The notes below the pieces were generated by a model, which saw only the letters and a program-made list of their open reading frames with translations, did not search any database and was not told the origin of the DNA. DNA of 64,000 nucleotides. Origin: Streptomyces sp. NBC_01460. GTDB taxonomy: Bacteria > Actinomycetota > Actinomycetes > Streptomycetales > Streptomycetaceae. Where the stretch lies: positions 5,146,001 to 5,210,000 of the forward strand of contig NZ_CP109473.1 of the NCBI RefSeq assembly GCF_036227405.1. Reading direction: 5' to 3'. Positions 30,934-39,693 of this stretch are shown in pieces. Made by a program: the position numbers and the translations under genes. Position 1 is the stretch's first letter, and the number at the start of each line of letters is the position of its first letter.

Positions 30934-32051
30934 TGAGGAAATTCGACAAGGACCGGCTGATCCTGGGCTTCGCCGGCCCGGTGCTCGCCCTGGTCGTCGC
31001 CTTCGCGCTCAGCACCCTGGTGCTGCTGATCTCGAACCGCGACCCGTTCGAGCTGTACCGGCTGCTGTTCGAGCAGGTGTCGTACAGCGACGTACAGGTC
31101 CTGATCATCAACCAGGCCGGGACGTACTACCTCGCCGCCCTCGCGGTCGCGGTCGGCTTCCGCATGAACCTCTTCAACATCGGGGTCGACGGGCAGTACC
31201 GCCTCGGCGCGATGGTGGCCGCCCTCGTGGGTGCCAGTGTCACCCTTCCCGGGCCGCTCCAGATCGCTCTCATCGTCGTCGTGGCGATGCTGGTGGGCGC
31301 CTTCTGGGCCGGTATCGCGGGCATCCTCAAGACCACGCGGGGTGTGAGCGAGGTCGTCGCGACGATCATGCTCAACTCCATCTCGACGTCGCTGATCGCC
31401 TGGCTGATCCTGCCGAAGAACTTCGGTGACCAGGCGGCGGGCTCCAACAACCTGACCACGGGCGAGATCCCGGAGTCCGGCTGGTTCCCGGGCCTGTCCC
31501 TGAGCCCCGAGGCCGGGGAGATCTACGGCTTCACCTTCGTCGCGGCCGGCTGCGGCCTCGTCTACTGGCTCGTCCTGAACCGCACCAGGTTCGGCTTCGA
31601 CCTGCGCGCCACGGGTGCCAGCGAGAGCGCCGCCCAGGCCTCCGGTGTGGACGCCAAGAAGATGATCCTGACCTCGATGCTGATCTCCGGTGGGATCGCG
31701 GGACTCGTCGGCATGCCGACGCTGCTGGGTGACACGCACACCTACAGCCTCGACTTCCCCGTCGGCCTCGGCTTCACCGGCATCACCATCGCCCTGCTCG
31801 GCCGCAACCACCCGCTGGGCATCGCCCTCAGCGCGCTGCTGATCGCCTTCCTGGACAAGGCGTCCTCGCCGCTCGACCAGTTCGGCTTCGAGAAGGAGAT
31901 CGCCACGATCATGCAGGGGCTGATCGTGATCTCCGTCGTCGTCAGCTACGAACTCGTCCGGCGTTACGGGACCCGCCGCCAGCAGCAGAAGGTCGGCGAG
32001 GAACTCGCCGCCGGCCACGCCCTCACCACCGAGAAGGAGGCGGCCCTGTGA
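30933..32051 (+). CDS. Nucleoside ABC importer permease 1
   Basis: A 372-residue permease of the RbsC/BPD_transp_2 type used by BMP-dependent nucleoside importers. There are about eight to ten membrane helices; typical segments are YYLAALAVAVGFRMNLFNIGVDGQYRLGA (split across helix 2-3) and GVSEVVATIMLNSIS, the second containing the coupling helix region. The ATG shares a base with the ATPase stop (TGATG), so translation is coupled. The protein pairs with permease 2 to form the membrane channel. The 3' end overlaps permease 2 by 4 bp. Confidence 0.93.
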   Translation: MRKFDKDRLILGFAGPVLALVVAFALSTLVLLISNRDPFELYRLLFEQVSYSDVQVLIINQAGTYYLAALAVAVGFRMNLFNIGVDGQYRLGAMVAALVGASVTLPGPLQIALIVVVAMLVGAFWAGIAGILKTTRGVSEVVATIMLNSISTSLIAWLILPKNFGDQAAGSNNLTTGEIPESGWFPGLSLSPEAGEIYGFTFVAAGCGLVYWLVLNRTRFGFDLRATGASESAAQASGVDAKKMILTSMLISGGIAGLVGMPTLLGDTHTYSLDFPVGLGFTGITIALLGRNHPLGIALSALLIAFLDKASSPLDQFGFEKEIATIMQGLIVISVVVSYELVRRYGTRRQQQKVGEELAAGHALTTEKEAAL

Positions 32052-33313
32052 GCACCAGCAAAGTCTCCGCCGCACGCGTCGCCGCCCCGAAGGGCAAAGG
32101 CCGGCGCACGCTCTCCCTGCCCGCCGTCCTCCTGATCATCGCCGGTGCGCTCGCCCTCGTCTCGCTGGTGCGCCTCATCAGCGGCGCGGACGACGTGACC
32201 TCGGTCGGGCAGGTGGCCGGCGCCCTTGAGCTGGCCGTCCCGATCGGTCTGGCCGGTCTCGGCGGACTCTGGGCCGAGCGGGCCGGTGTCGTCAACATCG
32301 GCCTCGAGGGCATGATGATCCTCGGCACCTGGTTCGGTGCCTGGGCCGGTTTCCAGTGGGGCCCCTGGGTGGGCGTCCTCTTCGGCATCATCGGCGGCGC
32401 CCTCGGCGGGCTGCTGCACGCGATCATCACCGTCACCTTCGGCGTGAACCACATCGTCTCCGGTGTGGCCGTCAACATCCTCGCCGTCGGCGTCACCCGC
32501 TACCTCTCCAACTTCACCTTCGCCGACGAGCCCGGCGGGTCCTCCAAGCAGTCCCCGCGGCTGGAGGAGATCGACAAGATCACCGTCCCGGGGCTGTCGG
32601 ACTGGATGCAGGACCTGCAGCAACACCACTGGTTCTTCGTCTCCGACCTCGCCGGCATCATCGGCGGCCTGGTCACCGGACTGTCGCTGCTGACCGTCGT
32701 CGCCCTGCTGCTGATCCCCGTCACCTGGTGGGTGCTGTGGCGCACCTCGTTCGGTCTGCGGCTCCGCTCCTGCGGTGAGAGCCCGGTCGCGGCCGAGACC
32801 CTCGGCGTGAACGTCTACAAGTACAAGTACATCGCGGTGACGATCTCGGGCGGGCTGGCCGGACTCGGCGGCGCGTTCCTCTCGCTCGTCGCCACCAGCA
32901 TCTACCAGGAGGGCCAGACCGGCGGCCGCGGATACATCGGCCTCGCCGCCATGATCTTCGGCAACTGGATGCCCGGCGGCATGGCACTCGGCGCGGGCCT
33001 CTTCGGCTTCACCGACAGCCTCAAGCTCCGCGGCGGAGCCGAGAACGTCCACGCGATGCTGCTGCTCCTGGCGATCCTGCTGGTGATCGTCGTGTTCTGG
33101 CAGCTGTACCGGAAGAAGTACCTGACCGCGCTGATCTCGGCGGTCATCTCCGCCCTGCTCTTCACCTGGTACGGCCTGACGGACCAGGTCCCGAGCCAGT
33201 TCGTCGACGCCGCGCCGTACGTCACGACGCTGCTGGTGCTCGCCCTGTCCGCGCAGAGGCTGCGCATGCCGAAGGCCGACGGAGTGCCGTACCGCAAGGG
33301 CGAGGGCAAGTGA
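32048..33313 (+). CDS. Nucleoside ABC importer permease 2
   Basis: A 421-residue permease of the same class as its upstream partner: ELAVPIGLAGLGGLWAERAG, VVNIGLEGMMILG and TFGVNHIVSGVAVNILAVG are typical. It has about ten membrane helices with an additional hydrophilic loop near residues 155-200 (SKQSPRLEEIDKITVPGLSD), usual for the longer partner. GTG 32048 overlaps the previous stop (GTGA), and its own stop overlaps the cytidine deaminase GTG by 4 bp, so import and deamination are translated together. Confidence 0.93.
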   Translation: MSTSKVSAARVAAPKGKGRRTLSLPAVLLIIAGALALVSLVRLISGADDVTSVGQVAGALELAVPIGLAGLGGLWAERAGVVNIGLEGMMILGTWFGAWAGFQWGPWVGVLFGIIGGALGGLLHAIITVTFGVNHIVSGVAVNILAVGVTRYLSNFTFADEPGGSSKQSPRLEEIDKITVPGLSDWMQDLQQHHWFFVSDLAGIIGGLVTGLSLLTVVALLLIPVTWWVLWRTSFGLRLRSCGESPVAAETLGVNVYKYKYIAVTISGGLAGLGGAFLSLVATSIYQEGQTGGRGYIGLAAMIFGNWMPGGMALGAGLFGFTDSLKLRGGAENVHAMLLLLAILLVIVVFWQLYRKKYLTALISAVISALLFTWYGLTDQVPSQFVDAAPYVTTLLVLALSAQRLRMPKADGVPYRKGEGK

Positions 33314-33711
33314 CGACCCCGACGCGGCCCGTCGACTGGGAGGCCCTGCGCGAGGCCGCCCGGGACGCCATGTCCCGGGCGTACGCCCCGTATTCGGGTT
33401 ACCCGGTCGGGGTGGCGGCCCTCGTCGACGACGGCCGCACGATCACCGGGTGCAACGTCGAGAACGCCTCGTACGGCATCAGTCTGTGCGCCGAGTGCGG
33501 GCTGGTCTCGCGGCTCGCGGACACGGGCGGCGGCCGGCTGACCCACTTCACCTGCGTCGACGGCACCGGCTCCGTGCTCGTGCCGTGCGGCCGGTGCCGG
33601 CAGCTGCTGTACGAGTTCGGCGGGCCCGAGCTCGTGCTCGAGACGCCGGACGGGCTCCGTACGCTCGACGAGATGCTGCCGCAGTCGTTCGGACCGCAGC
33701 ACCTGGGGTGA
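33310..33711 (+). CDS. cdd: Cytidine deaminase
   Basis: A 133-residue homotetrameric-type cytidine deaminase. Zinc-binding and catalytic motifs are SLCAECGLV (Cys-Ala-Glu) and VPCGRCRQLLYEFG (second and third Cys ligands). The substrate pocket VENASYGISL is present. It converts cytidine and deoxycytidine to uridine and deoxyuridine in the cytoplasm, feeding the pyrimidine phosphorylase encoded next. GTG 33310 overlaps the permease 2 stop. Length matches the usual 130-135. A large hairpin follows. Confidence 0.95.
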   Translation: MTTPTRPVDWEALREAARDAMSRAYAPYSGYPVGVAALVDDGRTITGCNVENASYGISLCAECGLVSRLADTGGGRLTHFTCVDGTGSVLVPCGRCRQLLYEFGGPELVLETPDGLRTLDEMLPQSFGPQHLG

Positions 33712-33719
33712 TCCCCCCG

Positions 33720-33773
33720 CCGCCGCGCCGCTCTCCGGGCGGGCCCGACCGGGCCGCCCGGACGGCGCGGCGG
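33720..33773 (+). terminator. Large hairpin between cdd and deoA
   Basis: CCGCCGCGCCG (33720-33730) pairs with CGGCGCGGCGG (33763-33773); an inner near-complementary segment (CCGGGCGGGCCC with GGGCCGCCCGG) extends the stem. It separates the import operon from the thymidine phosphorylase promoter. Confidence 0.65.
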
Positions 33774-33785
33774 AACGTTTCCTCT

Positions 33786-33800
33786 CTATGCGCGTAGAGT
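33786..33800 (+). promoter_or_regulatory. Nucleoside-regulon operator at the deoA promoter
   Basis: CTATGCGCGTAG (33786-33797) matches the consensus at 11 of 12 positions and is extended by CT/AG on both sides. TAGAGT (33795-33800), sharing the final TAG, is the likely -10 hexamer, so binding would block initiation. Confidence 0.65.
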
Positions 33801-33848
33801 CAACGGGACTCTCTCGCCTCCCCATCCGGCCGGAAGGACTCCCATCCC

Positions 33849-35126
33849 ATGGACGCCATCTCCGTCATCCGCACCAAGCGGGACCGCGGCGAGCTCAGCC
33901 CCGAGCAGATCGACTGGGTCATCGACGCGTACACCCGCGGCGAGGTCGCCGACGAGCAGATGTCCGCGCTGGCCATGGCGATCCTGCTGAACGGCATGAA
34001 CCGCACGGAGATCGCCCGCTGGACCGCCGCGATGATCGCCTCCGGCGAGCGGATGGACTTCGGCGCGCTCTCCCGCCCGACCACCGACAAGCACTCCACC
34101 GGCGGCGTCGGCGACAAGATCACCCTGCCGCTCGCCCCGCTGGTCGCCGCCTGCGGCGCCGCCGTGCCGCAGCTCAGCGGCCGGGGTCTCGGCCACACCG
34201 GCGGCACCCTCGACAAGCTGGAGTCCATCCCCGGCTGGCGGGCCCACCTCTCCAACGCCGAGATGCTCGACGTGCTGGACACCACCGGCGCGGTGATCTG
34301 CGCGGCCGGTGACGGCCTGGCACCCGCCGACAAGAAGCTGTACGCGCTGCGCGACGTCACCGGCACCGTCGAGGCGATCCCGCTCATCGCCAGCTCGATC
34401 ATGTCCAAGAAGATCGCCGAGGGCACGGGCGCGCTCGTCCTGGACGTCAAGGTCGGCTCCGGCGCCTTCATGAAGACGATCGAGGACGCCCGCGAACTGG
34501 CCTCCACCATGGTCGCGCTGGGCACCGACAGCGGCGTACGCACCGTCGCACTGCTCACCGACATGGCCACCCCGCTCGGCCTCACCGCCGGGAACGCCCT
34601 GGAGGTCCGCGAGTCCGTCGAGGTCCTCGCCGGCGGCGGCCCGCAGGACGTCATCGACCTGACCCTGGCGCTCGCCCGCGAGATGCTCGACGCCGCCGGG
34701 CTCAAGGACGCCGACCCGGAGAAGGCCCTGGCCGACGGCTCCGCGATGGACGTCTGGCGCCGCATGATCTCCGCCCAGGGCGGCGACCCGGACGCCGCGC
34801 TTCCCGTCGCCCGCGAGCAGCACGTGATCAGCGCCCCGTCCTCGGGCGTGCTGACCCGCCTCGACGCGTACGACGTCGGCGTCGCCGCCTGGCGCCTCGG
34901 CGCGGGCCGGGCCCGCAAGGAGGACCCGGTGCAGGCGGGTGCGGGCATCGAGCTGCACGCGAAGCCGGGGGACACGGTGACCGAGGGCCAGCCGCTGCTG
35001 ACCCTGCACACGGACACCCCCGAGAAGTTCGAGTACGCGCTGAAGGCCCTGCCCGGCTCGTACGACATCGCCCCGGCCGGCACCCCCTTCACCGCCACGC
35101 CGGTGGTGCGGGAACGTATCGCCTGA
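33849..35126 (+). CDS. deoA: Thymidine (pyrimidine-nucleoside) phosphorylase
   Basis: The 425-residue enzyme splits thymidine, deoxyuridine and perhaps uridine with phosphate to give base and (deoxy)ribose-1-phosphate. The glycine-rich phosphate site DKHSTGGVGDKITL (near 83), the helical N-terminal domain MDAISVIRTKRDRGELS and the C-terminal PYNP barrel (GVLTRLDAYDVGVAAWRLGAGRARKEDPV) are all present. ATG 33849 has GGAAGGA upstream. The promoter has the shared palindrome and a perfect 15-bp hairpin follows the gene. The product feeds the phosphopentomutase/aldolase route encoded at 52-57 kb. Confidence 0.95.
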   Translation: MDAISVIRTKRDRGELSPEQIDWVIDAYTRGEVADEQMSALAMAILLNGMNRTEIARWTAAMIASGERMDFGALSRPTTDKHSTGGVGDKITLPLAPLVAACGAAVPQLSGRGLGHTGGTLDKLESIPGWRAHLSNAEMLDVLDTTGAVICAAGDGLAPADKKLYALRDVTGTVEAIPLIASSIMSKKIAEGTGALVLDVKVGSGAFMKTIEDARELASTMVALGTDSGVRTVALLTDMATPLGLTAGNALEVRESVEVLAGGGPQDVIDLTLALAREMLDAAGLKDADPEKALADGSAMDVWRRMISAQGGDPDAALPVAREQHVISAPSSGVLTRLDAYDVGVAAWRLGAGRARKEDPVQAGAGIELHAKPGDTVTEGQPLLTLHTDTPEKFEYALKALPGSYDIAPAGTPFTATPVVRERIA

Positions 35127-35148
35127 CCTGCGGCTTTCCCTTTCGGGT

Positions 35149-35182
35149 GAACGGGACCGGTGGACCACCACCGGTCCCGTTC
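35149..35182 (+). terminator. Strong hairpin after deoA
   Basis: Arms 35149-35163 (GAACGGGACCGGTGG) and 35168-35182 are perfectly complementary over 15 bp with a 4-nt ACCA loop. Confidence 0.85.
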
Positions 35183-35224
35183 GGCATGCTGGACTCGGTG
35201 ACGCACCGATAAGAGGAGACCGCC

Positions 35225-35815
35225 ATGAGCGCACTCACCGTCGATCCCGGGCCGGGCCACGGCCAGGACTGGGACGACCTCGTCCGGATCTGGGAGGAGA
35301 CGGACGCACCCGAGGGCTGCAAGGTGGAGATCATCGAGGGGATCGTCACCGTGTCGCCACCGCCGTCCAAGGACCACAACACCACTGCGGAGCTGCTCCA
35401 GCGCAGGCTGTATGCCGTCATCCCGGAGGAGTGGGGGATCTACCAGACGCTCGGTGTCTCCGTACCCGGACGGGCCGGTCTCTACATCCCCGATCTCGTC
35501 GTCCTGCCCAGGGCCGTCGCGTCCGGGCCCGGGAATCGCGTACCGGCGGAGGCTGTCAGGCTCGTCGTGGAGATCACCTCACCGGCCAACGCCAACCACG
35601 ACCGCATCGGCAAGGCGCACGGGTACGCGAAGGCCGGCATCGAACTGTTCCTGCTGCTCGATCCCTGGCACACCGGCCGCCCGACCGCGACCCTGTACGG
35701 GGAGCCGAGCGACGGCACCTACCGGGTCCTGGAAGCGGTCGAGTACGGCGAGACACTGACGCTGCCCAAGCCCTTCGGCCTGGATCTGGACACCGGAATC
35801 CTCCCGGTGAGCTGA
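35225..35815 (+). CDS. Uma2-family (DUF820) restriction-endonuclease-fold protein
   Basis: A 196-residue protein of the Uma2 family, very common in multiple copies in Streptomyces and cyanobacteria. PD-(D/E)XK-type elements are visible: an N-terminal Glu region CKVEIIEGIVTVSPPP, YIPDLVVLPR with the Pro-Asp, and RLVVEITSPANANHDRIGKAHGYAKAGI with the Glu-X-Thr/Ser and following Lys. It may be a nuclease; the biological role of the family is not settled. Start ATG 35225 has AGAGGAG 8 nt upstream. Transcribed alone after the deoA terminator. Confidence 0.85.
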   Translation: MSALTVDPGPGHGQDWDDLVRIWEETDAPEGCKVEIIEGIVTVSPPPSKDHNTTAELLQRRLYAVIPEEWGIYQTLGVSVPGRAGLYIPDLVVLPRAVASGPGNRVPAEAVRLVVEITSPANANHDRIGKAHGYAKAGIELFLLLDPWHTGRPTATLYGEPSDGTYRVLEAVEYGETLTLPKPFGLDLDTGILPVS

Positions 35816-35836
35816 GGCACACGTGCCCGGCCGCCG

Positions 35837-36181
35837 ATGAGTTTCGGGCATCCCGCCGGTCTCCCTGGTGTGGATGCCATGACTCCGAACGCCCTCGTCC
35901 TCACCGGCCGCGTCACCCGCGCCGATGTGCCGGGCCTCTGTGCAGAGCTGGAGGCCCTGCTCGCCCACGTCCCCGGAACCGCCGTGGTGGACTGCGACGT
36001 GGGCGGGGTGGTGCGCCCGGATCTCGCCCTCGTCGAGGCGATCGCCCGGCTGGGGCTCGTCGCGCGCAGAGCCGGAGGGGTCGAGCTGCGGCTGCGCAAC
36101 GTCCCGCTCGAACTCGGGGCGCTGCTCGGCCTGGTGGGGCTGACCGACGTGGTGGGTAACGTCCGGTCGGCCCCGGAGTGA
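35837..36181 (+). CDS. STAS-domain protein
   Basis: A small protein (114 residues from ATG 35837, 100 from ATG 35879) that is a single STAS domain: LVLTGRVTRADVPGLCAEL, AVVDCDVGGVVRPDLALVEAIARLGLVARRAGG and LRLRNVPLELGALLGLVGL. It resembles anti-anti-sigma factors, but the usual Asp-Ser phosphorylation site is replaced by VGGVVRPD, so it may act without phosphorylation. Neither start has a strong ribosome site; the conserved part begins after residue 15. It is convergent with the small membrane protein gene. Confidence 0.75.
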   Translation: MSFGHPAGLPGVDAMTPNALVLTGRVTRADVPGLCAELEALLAHVPGTAVVDCDVGGVVRPDLALVEAIARLGLVARRAGGVELRLRNVPLELGALLGLVGLTDVVGNVRSAPE

Positions 36182-36188
36182 CTCGTGC

Positions 36189-36500
36189 TCAGCGGGCCCG
36201 GGCGCTGTCGCGTGCCGTGATGTAGACGCAGTAGACCCCCTGTGCGTATTCGGCCCTGTACTCGCCCGGCACCTTGGCGAGCAGCAACGGATCGGCGTCG
36301 GCCGAGGGTGACGATGCTGCACTCGGTGTCGCACACGAGCCGCCCTCCGGCTGCGGCCCCGGTACGGGGTTGTCGCTCGGAACGCTGGAGTAAGGGGCCG
36401 GGCCCGCCGTGGCGGACGGCTCGCCCAGCCACAGTGTCGCCGCCCAGCCACCCGCCACCAACAGGAACCAGCCGATCACCACAGGGCGTGACACCCTCAC
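36189..36500 (-). CDS. Small membrane-anchored protein coupled to ECF sigma factor
   Basis: A 103-residue protein with an N-terminal membrane helix (VVIGWFLLVAGGWAATLWLG, about 7-26) and a short external Pro/Ser-rich part ending in LAKVPGEYRAEYAQGVYCVYITARDSARAR. Its GTG overlaps the sigma factor stop by 4 bp (GTGA), so it is made only when the sigma gene is translated. No known domain is recognised, and the cytoplasmic part is too short for a typical anti-sigma factor. The gene order suggests a partner or target of the sigma factor. Confidence 0.75.
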   Translation of the reverse strand: MRVSRPVVIGWFLLVAGGWAATLWLGEPSATAGPAPYSSVPSDNPVPGPQPEGGSCATPSAASSPSADADPLLLAKVPGEYRAEYAQGVYCVYITARDSARAR

Positions 36501-37483
36501 GCGTCGGCCTCCAGGTGGTCCGGAAGCCCGAACAGCGGGAACCAGCGCGGGGTGTCCAGGAAGCAGTGCATCCCGGTGATGGCGCCGTCCGAGATGTCGA
36601 TGACCTGCACCGCCCACGGCACGAACCCCGGCCCGTCCGGATTCGGCTTGTAGTGCGCGAAGGCAGGCGTCCCGTTGGCCTCCGTCGCCACCAGCCGGGA
36701 ACCGGCACAGCTCGCGCCGATGCTGAGCATGAAGCCGGTGATGTCGTCGTGCCCCTGGAGCCAGAGGTCGAACGGCGGCATGGTCATCACGGCGTCCTCG
36801 TGGAGCAGCGCCGTCAGCGCCGCCATGTCGTATCCCTCGAACGCCGCCACGTAGCGGTCCAGCAGCTTGCGCTGCTCGTCGTCCAGCGGATTCGCGGTGT
36901 CCGGCGCCGTGCTGTCCGTGTCCGACAGCGTCGCCCGGGCCCGCTGCAGGGCGCTGTTGACCGAGGCGACCGACGTGTCGAGCAGCTCGGCCACCTCGCT
37001 CGCCTTCCACGCCAGGACCTCGCGCAGGATCAGCACCGCGCGCTGCTTGGGCGGCAGGTGCTGGAGGGCGGCCACGAACGCGAGGCGCACCGACTCGCGG
37101 GCCACCGCAGCCTCCGCCGGGTCCGCCACCGAGGGCAGGATGCGCCCGTCCGGCATCGGCTCCAGCCAGGTGTTCTCCGGAAGGGGGTTCAGCGCGGCCT
37201 GGGCCAGCGGGGTCGGGCCGGTCAGATCCACCGGCCTGGCCCGCTTGTTGCCCGCGTTCAGCATGTCCAGGCAGACGTTCGTCGCGATGCGGTAGAGCCA
37301 GGAGCGCAGCGAGGAACGGCCCTCGAACTTGTCGAAGCTGCGCCAGGCGCGCACCAGCGTGTCCTGGACCGCGTCCTCCGCCTCGAAGGCCGAGCCGAGC
37401 ATCCGGTAGCAGTAACCGGTCAGCTCGACCCGGTGTCCCTCCAGACGGCTGTCGATGTCAGCCGTCGCTGTCAGATCACTCAT
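36497..37483 (-). CDS. ECF sigma factor with C-terminal SnoaL-like domain
   Basis: From ATG 37483 the protein is 328 residues. Region 2 (about 20-90) includes YCYRMLGSAFEAEDAVQDTL and SLRSWLYRIATNVCLDML. Region 4 (about 150-200) includes LPPKQRAVLILREVLAWK and a helix-turn-helix ending TSVASVNSALQRA. The last 120 residues form an NTF2/SnoaL-like domain (LDRYVAAFEGYDMAALTALLHEDAVMTMPP), as in the SigJ/SigG-like ECF groups whose own C-terminus controls activity in place of an anti-sigma factor. GGTGGAG lies just before ATG 37483; GTG 37510 is less likely. It is coupled to the small membrane protein gene. Confidence 0.88.
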   Translation of the reverse strand: MSDLTATADIDSRLEGHRVELTGYCYRMLGSAFEAEDAVQDTLVRAWRSFDKFEGRSSLRSWLYRIATNVCLDMLNAGNKRARPVDLTGPTPLAQAALNPLPENTWLEPMPDGRILPSVADPAEAAVARESVRLAFVAALQHLPPKQRAVLILREVLAWKASEVAELLDTSVASVNSALQRARATLSDTDSTAPDTANPLDDEQRKLLDRYVAAFEGYDMAALTALLHEDAVMTMPPFDLWLQGHDDITGFMLSIGASCAGSRLVATEANGTPAFAHYKPNPDGPGFVPWAVQVIDISDGAITGMHCFLDTPRWFPLFGLPDHLEADA

Positions 37484-37573
37484 CGCTCCACCCCTGTTGC
37501 GCTGTGACACCCCTCACTGTGGAAGCTACCGGAGGGCACTGACAACCGGGGTGGAAAACGAGGAAACCGCTGC

Positions 37574-38290
37574 TCAGGTGCCGGGCTTGCGCCCGTAGAC
37601 GTACACGTCGTCGCCGTTCTTCAACAGGTTCCAGTACGCCTTCGCGTCCGCGGGACGCATGTTGACGCAGCCCGCCGACCCCGGGTTGTTGTACATGGAC
37701 TTGGTGACCGAGTGGAACGCCTGCCCGCCGTCGAAGAACTGGGCGTACGGCATGCTGACGTCGTAGAGCGTCGACCAGTGGTCGATGTTGCGCCAGTAGA
37801 TCTTCTTGGACCCGGTCCGCGTCTCGTCACCGTTGCGCCCCGTCCGCACCGGCACCGGGCCGAACTTCAGCTTGGACCCGTCCTGGATCCAGCTCAGCTG
37901 CCTGGTCAGGTCCACGCAGGCGATGCGGCCCTTGTTCGTGGGGCACTTCTTCGCCGCGTTGGGGTTCTTCCCCGCCGCCTTCTGTGCGGTGATCGTCTTC
38001 ATCGTGCGCCAGGTGACCGGCCCCGCGTACCCGATGGCCGGGGTGATGCCCTTGGCGACCTGGAACGAGCGGATCGCGGTGCAGTCCGCCGACGACTGCT
38101 TCCCGTCGGCCGTCCGCCCCAGCCACTTCTCGACCTGCTTCTGGTACGGGCCCTTCGCCGCCGTGCAGGACGCCGCCTGGGCGGACGTCCCCGTGCCCAG
38201 GACCAGGGCCGGCGCGGCCACCAGTCCGGCGACGGACAGGACGGCTCCACGCCGTACCCGTACGCCGCGTATGTTCCCCATGATCGTCAT
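37574..38290 (-). CDS. Secreted L,D-transpeptidase
   Basis: A 238-residue exported protein. A signal peptide (VRRGAVLSVAGLVAAPALVLGTGTSAQA) precedes a small Cys-containing peptidoglycan-binding-like domain (CTAAKGPYQKQVEKWLG, QVAKGITPAIGYAGPVTW). The YkuD domain covers about 110-235, with its catalytic region HSVTKSMYNN...SAGCVNM supplying His and Cys. It would make 3-3 cross-links in peptidoglycan or attach proteins. GGGGAG lies 9 nt before ATG 38290. It is on the minus strand between the MFS transporter and the sigma factor, and not obviously co-transcribed with either. Confidence 0.9.
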   Translation of the reverse strand: MTIMGNIRGVRVRRGAVLSVAGLVAAPALVLGTGTSAQAASCTAAKGPYQKQVEKWLGRTADGKQSSADCTAIRSFQVAKGITPAIGYAGPVTWRTMKTITAQKAAGKNPNAAKKCPTNKGRIACVDLTRQLSWIQDGSKLKFGPVPVRTGRNGDETRTGSKKIYWRNIDHWSTLYDVSMPYAQFFDGGQAFHSVTKSMYNNPGSAGCVNMRPADAKAYWNLLKNGDDVYVYGRKPGT

Positions 38291-38379
38291 GTACGCCTGC
38301 TCCCCTTCGCGTTCGCCCGCGGACGGTGTCTCCGCTTGTTGGACGCGCGCAGGGGAGCAGCGGTTGTGGTGGGAAGGTC

Positions 38380-39687
38380 TCAGTTGTGCACCGGTGCCGG
38401 GGACGCGGCGCGGAGCCGCTCGGTCCGTGCCGCCCGGGTCCCGAAGAGGGTGATCGACAGGACTCCGAGGACCGCCAGGACACCGAGCGCGACCGTGCCG
38501 CCCCAGCCGCCCGCGTGGAAGGCGACGGCGCCGAGAGTGCCGCCCGCGCTCGAACCCAGGTAGTACGCGGACTGGTAGAGCGCGGAGGCCTGGGCGCGGC
38601 CCGTCGTCGCCGTACGGCTCACCGACGACGAGGCGACCGCGTGCCCGGCGAAGAAGCCGGCCGTGATCAGGACCAGGCCGGCCAGGACGGCGGCCAGCTG
38701 GTCGGCCAGGGAGAGCAGCAGACCCGCGGCCGTCGTGGAGACGGCGAGGTACAGCGCGCCCCGGCGGCCGAGCCGGCCGACCAGGCGGCCCGCGGCGGCG
38801 GAGGAGGCCGTGCCGACGAGGTAGACCAGGAAGATCGAGCCGACGACCCCCTGCGGGAGGCCGAAGGGCTCCTCGACGAGCCGGTAGCCGATCACGGTGT
38901 AGACCGCGCCGAACACCGTCATGAAGAGGGCGCCGATCGCGTACAGCCTGCGCAGCAGCGGGTCGGAGAGGTGGCCGGTGACGGTCTTCGCCAGGGCCCT
39001 CGGGTTGAGCGAGGAGGGGCTGAAGTGGCGGGCCGTGGGGATCATGAAGTGGAAGACCACCGCGCAGACCACGGCGAGCAGCCCGATCGCGCCGAGCGCC
39101 ATCCGCCAGCCCCAGAGCTGGGCGATCCAGCCGGCGAGGATACGGCCGCTCATGCCGCCGATGCTGTTGCCCGCCACGAAGAGTCCGATCGCGGCCACCA
39201 GGGCCTTGGGCCGGACCTCCTCGGCCAGGTACGCCATCGCCGACGCCGGCAGTCCCGCCAGTGCCGCGCCCTGGACCGCGCGCAGCGCGATCAGCCAGCC
39301 GAGCGACGGGGCGAAGGGGACGAGCAGCCCGATCACCACGGCGACCGCCAGGGACGCCGTCATCATCTGACGCCGCCCGAAGCGCTCGGAGAGCGCGCTC
39401 AGCGGCAGTACGCACAGGGCCAGCGCCCCGGTCGCCGCGGAGACCGTCCAGCTCGCCTGCCCGGCCGTCGCGCCGAAGGACGCGGAGACGGCGGGCAGCA
39501 GGGCCTGGGTGGAGTAGAGGAGGGCGAAGGTCGCGATCCCCGCCGAGAAGAGCGCGAAGCTCATCCTGCGGTAGCCGGGACCACCGGGGGTGAGGCGGTC
39601 CGGGACGGTGGGCGGTGCGGCGACGGGGGCAGACGGAACGGCGGCGTCCAGCACGATGGTGGACGCCCCGGTACTGGCAGGAGGCAT
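38380..39687 (-). CDS. MFS transporter, YnfM-like
   Basis: A 435-residue major facilitator protein with twelve predicted helices in two halves. The loop 2-3 motif LSERFGRRQMM and the LRAVQGAALAGLPASAMAYLAEE segment are typical of drug/H+ antiporters of the YnfM group. Substrate unknown. ATG 39687 lies 6 nt after a TACGTT hexamer on the minus strand, so the message probably has no leader. It diverges from a LysR regulator, with a perfect 10-bp inverted repeat midway between the two promoters. Confidence 0.9.
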   Translation of the reverse strand: MPPASTGASTIVLDAAVPSAPVAAPPTVPDRLTPGGPGYRRMSFALFSAGIATFALLYSTQALLPAVSASFGATAGQASWTVSAATGALALCVLPLSALSERFGRRQMMTASLAVAVVIGLLVPFAPSLGWLIALRAVQGAALAGLPASAMAYLAEEVRPKALVAAIGLFVAGNSIGGMSGRILAGWIAQLWGWRMALGAIGLLAVVCAVVFHFMIPTARHFSPSSLNPRALAKTVTGHLSDPLLRRLYAIGALFMTVFGAVYTVIGYRLVEEPFGLPQGVVGSIFLVYLVGTASSAAAGRLVGRLGRRGALYLAVSTTAAGLLLSLADQLAAVLAGLVLITAGFFAGHAVASSSVSRTATTGRAQASALYQSAYYLGSSAGGTLGAVAFHAGGWGGTVALGVLAVLGVLSITLFGTRAARTERLRAASPAPVHN

Positions 39688-39693
39688 GCACCG

